DNA of 64,000 nucleotides from CAZSLO01 sp964608025. Its GTDB lineage: Bacteria; Chloroflexota; Dehalococcoidia; Lucifugimonadales; CAJWER01. This document shows positions 1-8,793 of the stretch, piece by piece. Made by a program: the position numbers and the translations under genes. How positions within the stretch are numbered: the stretch's first letter is position 1; every line of letters begins with the position of its first letter. The DNA lies in the NCBI GenBank assembly GCA_964608025.1, contig CAZSLO010000019.1, forward strand, positions 1 through 64,000, in the 5' to 3' direction. The notes under the pieces are model-generated. The model had not been told where the DNA came from, did no database searches, and worked only from the letters and a program-made list of their open reading frames with translations.

Positions 1-183
1 GCAGAAATTATAGATAGTCAACATCCTGGTGGTGAGCCGATAATCCAGTTCGACGACGGTGGGTCGATTGCGATGAGCCAAGTAAGGTATGACAGTGAAG
101 TAGAAAATTTCCATCCTGCAAATCATAAGCCTGCACCTGGTGGTCGTCTTTACCGCCGGGCTATTCCTGGGGATACCTCTTAG
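1..183 (+). CDS. C-terminal fragment of an unknown protein (5' end outside window)
   Basis: Frame 1 is open from the first base to a TAG at 181-183 and gives 60 residues. The fragment is hydrophilic, rich in Gly, Pro and Asp, with no membrane segment or recognisable motif, and ends in a basic stretch (GGRLYRRAIPGDTS). The upstream part lies outside the window, so the family cannot be named. It converges on the RND permease gene, whose stop is only 37 bases away. The open frame and protein-like composition support a real gene, but 60 codons is short. Confidence 0.5.
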   Translation, partial: AEIIDSQHPGGEPIIQFDDGGSIAMSQVRYDSEVENFHPANHKPAPGGRLYRRAIPGDTS

Positions 184-220
184 AATACGGTAGCTAACCT
201 ATTTTTCCATGAGCGGGTTT

Positions 221-3200
221 TTAGGATGTCTGACGTGTAATTCGTCTCAATAGCCTATCTTGAACTGAGTGCCATCCGGTCGGGATGCTCTCATTCGCCA
301 GTGTGTAAATCACAGGCACGACGATCAAGGTTAGGGCGGTAGAACTCACAAGTCCACCTATAACAATTGTGGCTAATTCAGCCCCAATAAGTCCCCCTTC
401 ATCGTCTACGAATACGGCGAGTGGTAATAACGCGCAACTGGTGGTAATAGCAGTCATCAGGATAGGTCGTAACCGGACTCTACCTCCTCGAATCAACGCT
501 TCATAAACACTTAGACCCTTTTCCCGAAGCTGTTCTACGAATGCGATTAGGACGATTGCATTTGTCACTACGATGCCAATCATCAAAAGGATTCCCATCA
601 TCGCCGGTAGACCTAGCGTACGGCCTGTTATAGCTAGCCCCACCAGAGCTCCGATTAAGGCCAGCGGTAGGCTTGTTACGATTACGAACGGAGTCCTTAG
701 AGAGCCAAGGCTGGCTACCATGACCAAGTAGATCAATACAATTCCAACTACCATGGCTAAGAAAATGTCTTGGAATCCCTCTGCGATCTGTTGGAATATA
801 CCTCCACTAATTATTTTTAGACCTGGTGGAATCACTAACTCGTCTATCTTTTCTTGTACCTTAACGCCTATTGCTTGAGTGTCTTCAGCAATTATGGTGC
901 CCGTGATATTTGCCGATCTTGTCCCGTCGGTCCTACTGATGGTAACTGGACCTTTTTCGATAGTGACATTAGCGATGTCGCTGACTCGAGATGCCCCTGA
1001 GGGACCTGCAATTATGAGTTCTGAAACTTTCTCGAATCTATCGACATCCTTTGGGCTACCTGACAATACGACATCTACTGTATCCCCATCGAGCGACATC
1101 TGTGTCACTGGTTGTGGAACCAGGTACTGGCTTACTTGGAAGGCTACTTGTTGCGCTGTAAGTCCAAGAGAAATAGCCTTGGAAGGATCAACCTTTACAA
1201 CTATCTCATCTCTAGCTTCGCTTATGTCAGATGTCACATTAATGATTCCATCAATGGTCCCAAGTTTTTCAACAAGTTGGTACGATAAGGAAGAGATTTC
1301 AGAGTAATCGGTTCCCGTTATGCTTATCTCAACACCAGAACTGGGCGGACCGCCCTCGTCGATTTCTCTGACTGTTAATACGGTATCCTCGGATGTTTCA
1401 TATTCTGCCCGGAGACTCGCGGCAATCTCATCTGGCGCATCTTCCTTGAGGGCTATGATCATGTTGGCTTCATTGAAGCCACTAGGACCTATCTCCCCGA
1501 AGAATGCAGCGGTATTTCCGACCGTGGTCACGATTACTGAGGCACTGTTGTTGAGACGGTCTTCTATTTGACTTGCTTCCGCTATGGTACGGTTTGAAGA
1601 GGTGCCCGGGGGTAATTCTATGTTGACTGACAAGAAACGGTCTCCCCCTGAAGGGAATAAGGTTATTGGAATGAATGCGATAAGACCCAGGCTCCCTATA
1701 GTTAACAGAATAGCCGCTATCAACGTGACTGCCTTGTGATGGAGTGCCCATTTGAGTATTGGGGTATAGAAGCGTTGGATCGCAGAGTCCCGATCAACGA
1801 TTTCATCGTCGTTATCGCCAGCGTTTTTTGGCAAATCTCCAGGCCTTAACAGGTATGCCCCCAGCACGGGTACCGCGGTCAGGGCTACGAGCAGCGAGGC
1901 GCTTAACGCAAAGCTGACCGCTAGTGCGAAAGGAACAAAGAAAGAACCAACAAGACCTTGGATGAATCCCAATGGTACGAATACCACTATGGTTGCCAGA
2001 GTGGATGCGGTAATAGCTGGCCCAACTTCAATAGTAGCGTCTAGTGCAGCGCGCCAACGCTCACGACCATCTTGGATATGGCGATATACGTTTTCGAGGA
2101 CTACTATACTGTCATCGACTACTCGGCCAACAGAAATAGCTAGGCCACCAAGGGTCATGAAATTCAAGCTGAGTCCTTGCCATCCCATTAGCAATACGCC
2201 CATGAAAATGCTAAGTGGTATAGAAAAACCTATTACGATGGTTGGTCTCATCGTAGTGAGTAGGCCCCTTATTGGCGTGGGCCTCAGCGTAAGCATAAAG
2301 AGAAATACTACTATTACGGCGAATGTGAAGCCGTACATTGCTTCATGCTCTAGTGTGTCGATTTGGTGCTGGATTTCAGGACCGTCGTTTGTTACGGTGA
2401 TGACCTCTACATTTTGAGGCAGCTTGATATGTGATATAGCCTCTAACACACCGGAAGTGACGTCTACAGTGTTTCCATCTGGATCCTTGAGTACTCCGAT
2501 TCCAATACTTGGACGGCCGTTGGTTCTAAATATACTGCTCGCTACCCCTGCGTCCATTGTTACGGTTGATACATCTTTTAGCCTGATAGGGTCAGGAGCG
2601 TTATCTTGTTTTTGAGGGCCGATTGGATATCCGACCACAAGTTCCGCTAGTTCTTGGAGAGAATTGTAGGTGTGGGTCGTTTTAATTGTGAGAGTCCGGC
2701 CTTTATCTGTAATCGAGCCCGTGGGTACTGTGACATTGTTTTCGCGTAGTGCCTGGGAGATTTGGTAACGTGAGATTCCTGTCTGGAGAAGTTTATTAGC
2801 GTCTATAGAGACCAGTATCCGATTTTGGGTGTCCCCAGCAATTTCGAGGCCGAATACACCGTCAATTCCGGTTACAGCAGGAACGATGTCCGACTCGAGG
2901 ATTTTTTGTAACTCAGGGATCGGCATATCGCCAACCAGGCTGAGTTGTAATACTGGGAATGAATCTGGGTTGACCCGACCCACTCTTGGTGAGCCCACAA
3001 TCACGGGAAATTTTATGTTGTTAAGATTGGCATTGATTGTCCTTTCAGCAGCTGCCATATCAGTACCAAATTCGAATGTTGCGATCACTATAGAACGGTT
3101 CTCGGATGATTGAGACTGTACTATTTCTAGTCCGTCTATCCCGGCTATGGCTTTCTCTATCGGATCAGTAACTTCGCGTAGTACTGCTTCGGGATTTGCT

Positions 3201-3361
3201 GAGGGATAAAATGCCGTTACGGTTACTAGAGGGAACTCGATTTCAGGAAATAGTTCCACTGACAAGTTGCGGTAGGTAAATATCCCGGATATCAGCACTA
3301 ATATGATCGCAAGGACCGTGACTGATGGTCGTCGTAGTGCTAGTGAAGTTAGTAAACCCAT
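221..3361 (-). CDS. RND superfamily efflux permease (AcrB/HAE1-like)
   Basis: A 1046-residue inner-membrane transporter of the resistance-nodulation-division superfamily, the usual length for AcrB-type permeases. The N terminus has the family's first helix and a periplasmic porter start (SVELFPEIEFP). The helix-4 proton-relay motif is present in VVDDSIVVLENV, with both Asp residues. The second half repeats the 12-helix layout (GIVVTNAIVLIAFVEQLREKG). In this family proton influx drives drug or lipid export. Start is ATG with GGAG about 9 bases upstream. No adaptor (membrane-fusion) gene or TolC-like gene lies beside it, so the substrate and complex are unknown. A 9-bp inverted repeat sits in its leader. 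Confidence 0.93.
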   Translation of the reverse strand: MGLLTSLALRRPSVTVLAIILVLISGIFTYRNLSVELFPEIEFPLVTVTAFYPSANPEAVLREVTDPIEKAIAGIDGLEIVQSQSSENRSIVIATFEFGTDMAAAERTINANLNNIKFPVIVGSPRVGRVNPDSFPVLQLSLVGDMPIPELQKILESDIVPAVTGIDGVFGLEIAGDTQNRILVSIDANKLLQTGISRYQISQALRENNVTVPTGSITDKGRTLTIKTTHTYNSLQELAELVVGYPIGPQKQDNAPDPIRLKDVSTVTMDAGVASSIFRTNGRPSIGIGVLKDPDGNTVDVTSGVLEAISHIKLPQNVEVITVTNDGPEIQHQIDTLEHEAMYGFTFAVIVVFLFMLTLRPTPIRGLLTTMRPTIVIGFSIPLSIFMGVLLMGWQGLSLNFMTLGGLAISVGRVVDDSIVVLENVYRHIQDGRERWRAALDATIEVGPAITASTLATIVVFVPLGFIQGLVGSFFVPFALAVSFALSASLLVALTAVPVLGAYLLRPGDLPKNAGDNDDEIVDRDSAIQRFYTPILKWALHHKAVTLIAAILLTIGSLGLIAFIPITLFPSGGDRFLSVNIELPPGTSSNRTIAEASQIEDRLNNSASVIVTTVGNTAAFFGEIGPSGFNEANMIIALKEDAPDEIAASLRAEYETSEDTVLTVREIDEGGPPSSGVEISITGTDYSEISSLSYQLVEKLGTIDGIINVTSDISEARDEIVVKVDPSKAISLGLTAQQVAFQVSQYLVPQPVTQMSLDGDTVDVVLSGSPKDVDRFEKVSELIIAGPSGASRVSDIANVTIEKGPVTISRTDGTRSANITGTIIAEDTQAIGVKVQEKIDELVIPPGLKIISGGIFQQIAEGFQDIFLAMVVGIVLIYLVMVASLGSLRTPFVIVTSLPLALIGALVGLAITGRTLGLPAMMGILLMIGIVVTNAIVLIAFVEQLREKGLSVYEALIRGGRVRLRPILMTAITTSCALLPLAVFVDDEGGLIGAELATIVIGGLVSSTALTLIVVPVIYTLANESIPTGWHSVQDRLLRRITRQTS

Positions 3362-3383
3362 TTAGAGAACTCCAGAGTGTTGT

Positions 3384-3425
3384 CCATACCGTAAGCAGGA
3401 GTAAGTTAATCTTGGGACGGTATGG
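3384..3425. repeat. Inverted repeat in the leader of the RND permease gene
   Basis: CCATACCGT at 3384-3392 is repeated as its perfect reverse complement ACGGTATGG at 3417-3425, with 24 bases between. It lies 23-64 bases upstream of the RND start codon, where a repressor operator or an mRNA hairpin could act. The rest of 3362-3632 shows no gene. Confidence 0.45.
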
Positions 3426-3632
3426 TATATCTATTGTACTTAACGTGGATCGTGGAAGTTAGGTTATTTTCGGATCCGGCATAGATTTAGACGTAAGACC
3501 CAGTCTTGGTCAAGGTTTAGGGATTTAACCAGATTGAACTCTATGCTTTCATTTATTGGACGGAAGATGTGGGGAGCTATAGTAAGTACTATATATGGAC
3601 AGGATGATGTTACTGAATATAGAGGCGACTTT

Positions 3633-4367
3633 TTATTTGTGTCTCTTTAAATGTTCCTGTATCAGGCCTGTGATCTCAGAGTAAGTTAAGTCCTTTTCGT
3701 TGTAGATATTAAATAACCCTTGCTCCATTTCGCGGATGCTTTGGGCGTGTTCCAGTACCTCTTTTATACCTACGCTATCTGGAATTTTGGTACATCCGTC
3801 CGAGTCAGCTACCATAACTTCACCTGGGTGAACGAGGAGGTTACCCACTGTGATAGTTCTGTTTACAGATATAAGGTTAAAAACACCATGGCCAGGGACT
3901 CGGCCTGTTCCCCAGATTGGCAGGCGAGCCTCTTTTATACCATCTAAATCCCGAATTGAACCTTCTACGATAGCACCAGTGACGCCGAGATATCTATGTA
4001 ACCTTGCCATACCGTCACCAAAAGCTGCACCTCTCCCAGGTTGCGAGTCGACGTCTTTCATGACCGCTATTATTGGTCCCTCCGTTGTATCTAGGGTTTG
4101 GTAGTACTTGTCCCAAGGGATTGATTCAGAATCAGGGTCATTTGTTGTGACCTCGGCGGTAACGATGGTGCCCACGGCTCTCCCGAGTTCTGGTAGCATT
4201 GAGACAACCTCTGGGCCGGTGTAGTTCATAGGTTGTCCGCCTTTAGTGTTGAGCTCGTCACCTCCTTGGCTACCACCCATATAGGAAACAACTGCGTTGA
4301 ATACGGTGGCGCTGTCGAATTCTTTTAGTGCCTCTGCGATCTCGTCGGACAATTTGTTAGTAGTCAT
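3633..4367 (-). CDS. RraA family protein (aldolase / RNase E regulator-like fold)
   Basis: This 244-residue protein matches the RraA-like / dimethylmenaquinone methyltransferase-like family. The signature region GAIVEGSIRDLDGIKEARLP is present, followed by GRVPG and the C-terminal MVADSDGCTKIP strand. Many members are divalent-metal class II aldolases acting on 4-hydroxy-4-methyl-2-oxoglutarate or oxaloacetate. Others bind RNase E, which is unlikely here. I start at the ATG at 4367, which has GAGG six bases upstream; a GTG at 4379 falls inside that Shine-Dalgarno region. It follows the ccm operon on the same strand after a gap of about 70 bases and may be cotranscribed, though no functional link is apparent. 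The exact substrate cannot be read from sequence. Confidence 0.85.
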   Translation of the reverse strand: MTTNKLSDEIAEALKEFDSATVFNAVVSYMGGSQGGDELNTKGGQPMNYTGPEVVSMLPELGRAVGTIVTAEVTTNDPDSESIPWDKYYQTLDTTEGPIIAVMKDVDSQPGRGAAFGDGMARLHRYLGVTGAIVEGSIRDLDGIKEARLPIWGTGRVPGHGVFNLISVNRTITVGNLLVHPGEVMVADSDGCTKIPDSVGIKEVLEHAQSIREMEQGLFNIYNEKDLTYSEITGLIQEHLKRHK

Positions 4368-4437
4368 AACGTTCCTCACTCCTGCCTATTCTAAATCACG
4401 TTCGGTATTATATTGGTGGGCTGATTGTAATACTCGA

Positions 4438-5622
4438 TTAAATGGCCCCTTCCTCCTCAGGTAGACGTGTGAGTTTACTTGTGAACGATCGTTGGAGTGT
4501 CTTGTATTCTTCTAGCTGGATTTCTCCTTCCTCATATCGAATTTGGAGTGCTGCCATTTCATGGAGTATCCGGGCACGGGAGGAGATATTTTTTGAATTA
4601 TTTTGGTGAGTGGTATTAGCATTCCGGGTGGCAATGGCAAAAAAGAGTATTGATGTCATTACTAATCCGAGAACAATTACCGCTGCGTATTGTAACGATA
4701 TAGAATTAAATTGTTGGTTAATATTGTCAACAATGCCTGCTTTAGGCAGTCTTTGCACTTGAAAAGAAAACTTCTCCCCGCGAACCAAGTCTCTTTTGGA
4801 AATTAACTGGTAAAGCGTATCTCCTATTGTGACCTGTTCGGTTTCTCCAGATGTACTTCCTAGACTGGCCAAATCTTCTGGAATCAGAATTCTTAATTCG
4901 TCGGCCCCGTAGGGCAATGATTTAGTTAAATCCAGCTCTGTATCGTTGTACGGGAAATTGTAGGCATACATTACCTCGTGGTTCCCGGGAGGTACTGAAG
5001 CCGTTATGGCAAATCCCCGGTCGACCTGCAATACATCAGCACCTATAAGGTCTGTATCTACAGTTAGCCCTGTAGCTTTGGGTGGAAGTCCAAATCGAAT
5101 GAGTTTCATAGGTTCGGGTCCCGGTACATAAGTCAGGTTGCTATTGTTAACGAGCTTTACGATTTCAAGGGCCCAGAGTGTTTGTGTAGACCTATCGACA
5201 CGTGCTAGCAGTAGAGATGTACTTGTCCCCACGATCAGTTCTTCTCGCCCGGAAGCCTCGTGGATTGTCAGGGTTACTGGTTCCGCTTTGCCTTCCACAA
5301 TGTTGACCAATGACCCATATAGTGCGCCTTGGTATTGGACTGAGATACCGAGCTCAGTTCCTGTTTTAGGTGATAGGGTCTCAAAATGGAACATGCCTCC
5401 AGATTTGGTATTGGTTTCTATCCGGCCAGTATCCAATGGGTCATTGCTTACCAGAAATACCTGCAGACCTTCTTTTATTTGCTCACCATTAGTGCCGTTG
5501 ACGATCTGTCCCTTGATCAGGATTTTGGAAGGTGGTTCTTGGGCCTGGATTGGGCCAAAAGTGAATAAACCAACAGTTATTATGCCGAGAGCAACAAGCA
5601 TAGTCATCGCTCGATTAGACAC
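4438..5622 (-). CDS. Membrane-anchored protein with N-terminal Ig-like / carboxypeptidase-regulatory-like domain, in ccm operon
   Basis: A 394-residue protein of unknown function. It has a signal peptide (about residues 1-28, ending GPIQAQ), a beta-rich extracytoplasmic region that opens like a carboxypeptidase-regulatory/CNA-B-like domain (KILIKGQIVNGTNGE), a single C-terminal transmembrane helix (about 315-335), and a short cytoplasmic tail ending in a charged helix that resembles a SHOCT-like motif. The start is GTG with GGAG six bases upstream. It overlaps the CcmI-like gene by 8 bases, so the two are translationally coupled. That coupling points to cytochrome c maturation or a periplasmic partner of it, but this is inference from position only. 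Confidence 0.75.
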   Translation of the reverse strand: MSNRAMTMLVALGIITVGLFTFGPIQAQEPPSKILIKGQIVNGTNGEQIKEGLQVFLVSNDPLDTGRIETNTKSGGMFHFETLSPKTGTELGISVQYQGALYGSLVNIVEGKAEPVTLTIHEASGREELIVGTSTSLLLARVDRSTQTLWALEIVKLVNNSNLTYVPGPEPMKLIRFGLPPKATGLTVDTDLIGADVLQVDRGFAITASVPPGNHEVMYAYNFPYNDTELDLTKSLPYGADELRILIPEDLASLGSTSGETEQVTIGDTLYQLISKRDLVRGEKFSFQVQRLPKAGIVDNINQQFNSISLQYAAVIVLGLVMTSILFFAIATRNANTTHQNNSKNISSRARILHEMAALQIRYEEGEIQLEEYKTLQRSFTSKLTRLPEEEGAI

Positions 5623-6010
5623 GGTTATCTCCAGGCAAATCGTCAGAAGTGGATTTTGAAATATCTGGTCCTAGAAATCCTTCGCGGATATTTTTTATTT
5701 CTTGATCAATACCGGCCATAAGCTCTGCCTCTTTGAATGCTTCCAAATCTAATGCCTTAAGAGCTATGGAGGCTTCGGTAATGTAGTGGGCATGTAACTC
5801 TGAGTAGTCATTTTCACCAAGAGTTCCAATTGCTCTCTCTAGTTCTGCATTCCGAAGACCCGTTAATGCGACATCCCAGCGTCTTAAAAAGTCTTCACGC
5901 AGATCGTCTTCACTATCTAGCACCTTTCCTAAGTTTCGTATGTACAGAAATGGATATAGGATTGCTATGAGCGGAATCGCCACAAGCGATATTGAAATGA
6001 GGATTAGCAT
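5615..6010 (-). CDS. Small membrane protein, CcmI-like (cytochrome c biogenesis)
   Basis: A 131-residue protein with one N-terminal transmembrane helix (about residues 1-24) followed by a charged helical cytoplasmic or periplasmic domain. Size, topology and position just after ccmF match the N-terminal part of CcmI/CycH-type proteins, which help deliver apocytochrome to the heme lyase. No TPR repeats are evident, so it is at best a truncated relative. It starts 22 bases after ccmF ends and its stop overlaps the next gene by 8 bases. The assignment rests more on gene order than on motif. Confidence 0.6.
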   Translation of the reverse strand: MLILISISLVAIPLIAILYPFLYIRNLGKVLDSEDDLREDFLRRWDVALTGLRNAELERAIGTLGENDYSELHAHYITEASIALKALDLEAFKEAELMAGIDQEIKNIREGFLGPDISKSTSDDLPGDNRV

Positions 6011-6032
6011 CGATATGTCCAGGATATAGAAA

Positions 6033-8021
6033 TCATACTCTCGGTTGTCTTGGAGAGGTTGGGATTGTTAGGGTTATTGCATCGGGTTCCCGTTTTGGTG
6101 AAATAGCGAATAGTGTGCCGAGTACGAATATTGGCCCCGCAGCCCACATCCACCAAACGAGCGGGTTTATGTATATACGGAATACTGTCCTTCCGTCTTC
6201 TTGGAATTCAGAGGGAACTATATAGAAGTCTTCTATTGGGTTACTCCTTATAGCAGCTCTTGTAGATGCCATTTTAAAGTCATGATAGAAGGATCTCTGA
6301 GCATACATAGTCCCAATTTCTCGTTCATCTTTTCGGACACTGAATCTCGCTTTCACCTCATCTCGGTCAGAAAAGGATGTCTTGTCGAAACTAAGGTAAT
6401 TGAAAGTATAGTTACCTAAGGATTGAGTTTCGCCGGGAGTCATGGCAAAGTCGCGTTGTATTTCATAGAACGAGGATCCAATAGCACCAATTGCTAACAC
6501 CGAGATCCCCAAATGCACGATGTATCCTCCATAACGTGGACGATTCCCTGAAAGGAGACGGATAAAAGCTGTTGGTAAACTTTCCCCTTTGCGATGTCGC
6601 GATCTTGTCCCACGAATCCATTCGTGGATGATGCCGATAATCGTTATGGTTACTATGGCTATTGCAATTACGGCTATTGGCCTGTGGATACCAGATACAA
6701 CTAGTACGATGGTGGTTAGTAAGGCGGAAATAAGAGGGACTCTAACTGTTTTAAAAACCAAGGACCATGTTGCGCGACGCCAAGGTAAAAGAGGTCCTAT
6801 GCCCATAAGGATCACGATGACTAGTAGAATTGGCCCATTGACTCGGTTGAAAAATGGTTCCCCGACGGTGATGGTGACGTCTTGTGAGGCTTGTGTTATG
6901 ACCGGATAGATCGTTCCCCATAATGTAATAAAGGCCACAGCTAAGAACAGAACATTTTGTGTGAGAAAAGCACTTTCTCGCGACAACATCGAATCCAGTG
7001 ACTCTTGACTGCGCAGCGTGTTCATTCTCCAGGCGAAGGCCGCTAATGAACCCAACAATGTTAATCCCATGAAAGCCAGAAAAAGCCAACCCATGGTTGA
7101 TTGAGCGAACGAATGGACAGAGGGAACAGGTCCACCACGGTTGATGAACATTCCCATCTCAGCCAGGGTGAACGCGATCGCTATAAGTACTATGTTCCAC
7201 ATTCGGAACATACCGCGCCTCTTTTGTACCATGATCGAGTGCACAAATGCAGTCATGGCAAGCCAAGGCATGAGTGCAGAATTTTCTACTGGGTCCCATG
7301 CCCAATATCCGCCCCACCCTAGGATGGTATATGCCCACCAGCTTCCAAGCAGGAGTCCAATTGTCAGAATCAGCCACGATACCATTCCCCAGAGGCGGCC
7401 TATATCAACCCATTCATCTCGTCCACCTCTACCGGCGAGAAGGGCGCCCATTGCGATCGCAAACGGCAGGGCGACAGAGATTAGGCCTGTCATTTGTACT
7501 GGAGGATGGATGAACATTCCGAAATGGACCAGTAATGGATTGATGCCTTGTCCGTCTTGTGGTACGAAAGAAAGCCTTTCCAATGGATTGGCCAGGAATG
7601 TAATGATTGCAAGGAAGAAGGTTAGGACCAGCGCCATGATTCCAGTACTAAATGGGGCAGTGTGCTTTAGTTTTTTAGCAAGATTTAGGACTGCAACAAC
7701 AGAAACTAGTGAGAATGATAATGCAATGAACAACAACGAGCCTGCGTTGCCAGCGTAAAAGGCAACCCATGTGTATTTAGTTGGCATGGCGAGGTTGCTA
7801 TTCTCAGCGACATATTTAACCGAAAAATCATGATCTACGAAGGCATATACGAGTGCTGCTGTAGATATGGTTAGTAGTATGGGTATGGTATAAAGGCTGT
7901 ATCGCGCGCTTAGGACTAGGGTGGGCACACGTTGCCAGCCTCCTAGCAACGACCCAATACTAGCGTATGCCGCGGCTAGCATCGATATGGGTAATGCTAG
8001 TTGGCCTGCGTCTACGATCAA
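6033..8021 (-). CDS. ccmF: Cytochrome c heme lyase subunit CcmF
   Basis: A 662-residue polytopic membrane protein, close to the usual CcmF length. The heme-handling WWD signature is clear at about residues 236-247 (WGGYWAWDPVEN), with conserved histidines in flanking loops (FGMFIHPPVQ before it and AFVHS after it). CcmF transfers heme from CcmE to apocytochrome c outside the membrane in System I maturation. The start is TTG, and its last two bases plus the next A form the ccmH stop (TTGA overlap), so translation is coupled. The N terminus reads like other CcmF proteins, which supports the TTG. ccmABCDE are not in this window. Confidence 0.95.
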   Translation of the reverse strand: MIVDAGQLALPISMLAAAYASIGSLLGGWQRVPTLVLSARYSLYTIPILLTISTAALVYAFVDHDFSVKYVAENSNLAMPTKYTWVAFYAGNAGSLLFIALSFSLVSVVAVLNLAKKLKHTAPFSTGIMALVLTFFLAIITFLANPLERLSFVPQDGQGINPLLVHFGMFIHPPVQMTGLISVALPFAIAMGALLAGRGGRDEWVDIGRLWGMVSWLILTIGLLLGSWWAYTILGWGGYWAWDPVENSALMPWLAMTAFVHSIMVQKRRGMFRMWNIVLIAIAFTLAEMGMFINRGGPVPSVHSFAQSTMGWLFLAFMGLTLLGSLAAFAWRMNTLRSQESLDSMLSRESAFLTQNVLFLAVAFITLWGTIYPVITQASQDVTITVGEPFFNRVNGPILLVIVILMGIGPLLPWRRATWSLVFKTVRVPLISALLTTIVLVVSGIHRPIAVIAIAIVTITIIGIIHEWIRGTRSRHRKGESLPTAFIRLLSGNRPRYGGYIVHLGISVLAIGAIGSSFYEIQRDFAMTPGETQSLGNYTFNYLSFDKTSFSDRDEVKARFSVRKDEREIGTMYAQRSFYHDFKMASTRAAIRSNPIEDFYIVPSEFQEDGRTVFRIYINPLVWWMWAAGPIFVLGTLFAISPKREPDAITLTIPTSPRQPRV

Positions 8022-8581
8022 TCTCTAATTTCTCCATTTGGCGGGATCTTTATGTTACTGGACTGAGTAGTTGATAAAGCCGATTCTATACGTGAAAGAT
8101 ACTCTTCTTTCTCTTCTATTGTGAATTCTGGCTCTACAGTATTTTTAATAATTGTTTTGTACTGACTGCGATGCATACTTTTCAGAACAGCATATAGGGT
8201 TACAATTGCAATGATGATTCCGATAGGAGGGATGATCCATGCGGCTAGGTGCACGCCGCTTGTTGGGGGTTCGAGTAGAACTCTTGGACCGTAACGTTCC
8301 ACAAAGAATTGTCGAATTCTCCGCTCATCCCAGCCCTTATCCAGTTTTTCTTTCACGGCCGCGCGCATCTGTACAGAAAGAGGATGTTGTGACTGATCTA
8401 TTGATTCACCAGGACAGACAGGGCACATTATAGATTTGTTAATCTGTTGAGAGATTCTTTCCTCTCTCGGTATTTTTATTTGGGAAGAACAGCCGATGCC
8501 AATAAATGTGCCAGCAAAGAGCACAAATATCAACAATGGGGAATGGATTCGTTTGGTAATGGCGGCTAGATTACACTTCAT
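8018..8581 (-). CDS. ccmH: Cytochrome c biogenesis thioreductase CcmH
   Basis: A 187-residue protein with a lipoprotein-like signal (GIGC, Cys31), the CcmH redox motif CPVC at Cys53 and Cys56 followed by GESIDQS, and the conserved helical segment DERRIRQFFVERYGPRVLLEPP. A transmembrane helix follows at about 105-130. CcmH reduces the disulfide in apocytochrome CXXCH sites so that heme can be attached. It is the first gene of a minus-strand operon with ccmF (4-base overlap), the CcmI-like gene and an unknown membrane protein. The C-terminal tail is hydrophilic and lacks TPRs. Confidence 0.93.
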   Translation of the reverse strand: MKCNLAAITKRIHSPLLIFVLFAGTFIGIGCSSQIKIPREERISQQINKSIMCPVCPGESIDQSQHPLSVQMRAAVKEKLDKGWDERRIRQFFVERYGPRVLLEPPTSGVHLAAWIIPPIGIIIAIVTLYAVLKSMHRSQYKTIIKNTVEPEFTIEEKEEYLSRIESALSTTQSSNIKIPPNGEIRD

Positions 8582-8724
8582 TGCTTGGAGTCAAGATTAA
8601 CATAAAGGGAACAATCTTAAACCTTGGATGTTGCATTTTGTATCGTTGATCTTATATCTACGCATAAGTAACTGACTGGATTAAAGAGTTCTTATAATAT
8701 TATGCGAGCAGTTCTCATTGCCTC

Positions 8725-8733
8725 TGATATAAT
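8725..8733 (+). promoter_or_regulatory. Extended -10 promoter candidate for the AAA-DRTGG gene
   Basis: TGATATAAT gives a consensus -10 box (8728-8733) with an upstream TGn extension, 60 bases before the ATG at 8794. No good -35 is present at the usual spacing, which an extended -10 can tolerate. A second perfect TATAAT lies at 8693-8698. Confidence 0.5.
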
Positions 8734-8793
8734 GCCGGTCAGTTTGTCGAGGGACAGTGTAAAGATAGGCTACGGGAGTTACTGGAGACTAGG

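Noticed and set aside
7141..7758. A 205-residue plus-strand frame opposite ccmF
   Set aside because: Low-complexity antisense shadow of a membrane protein gene, with Arg/Pro-rich composition and no motif.
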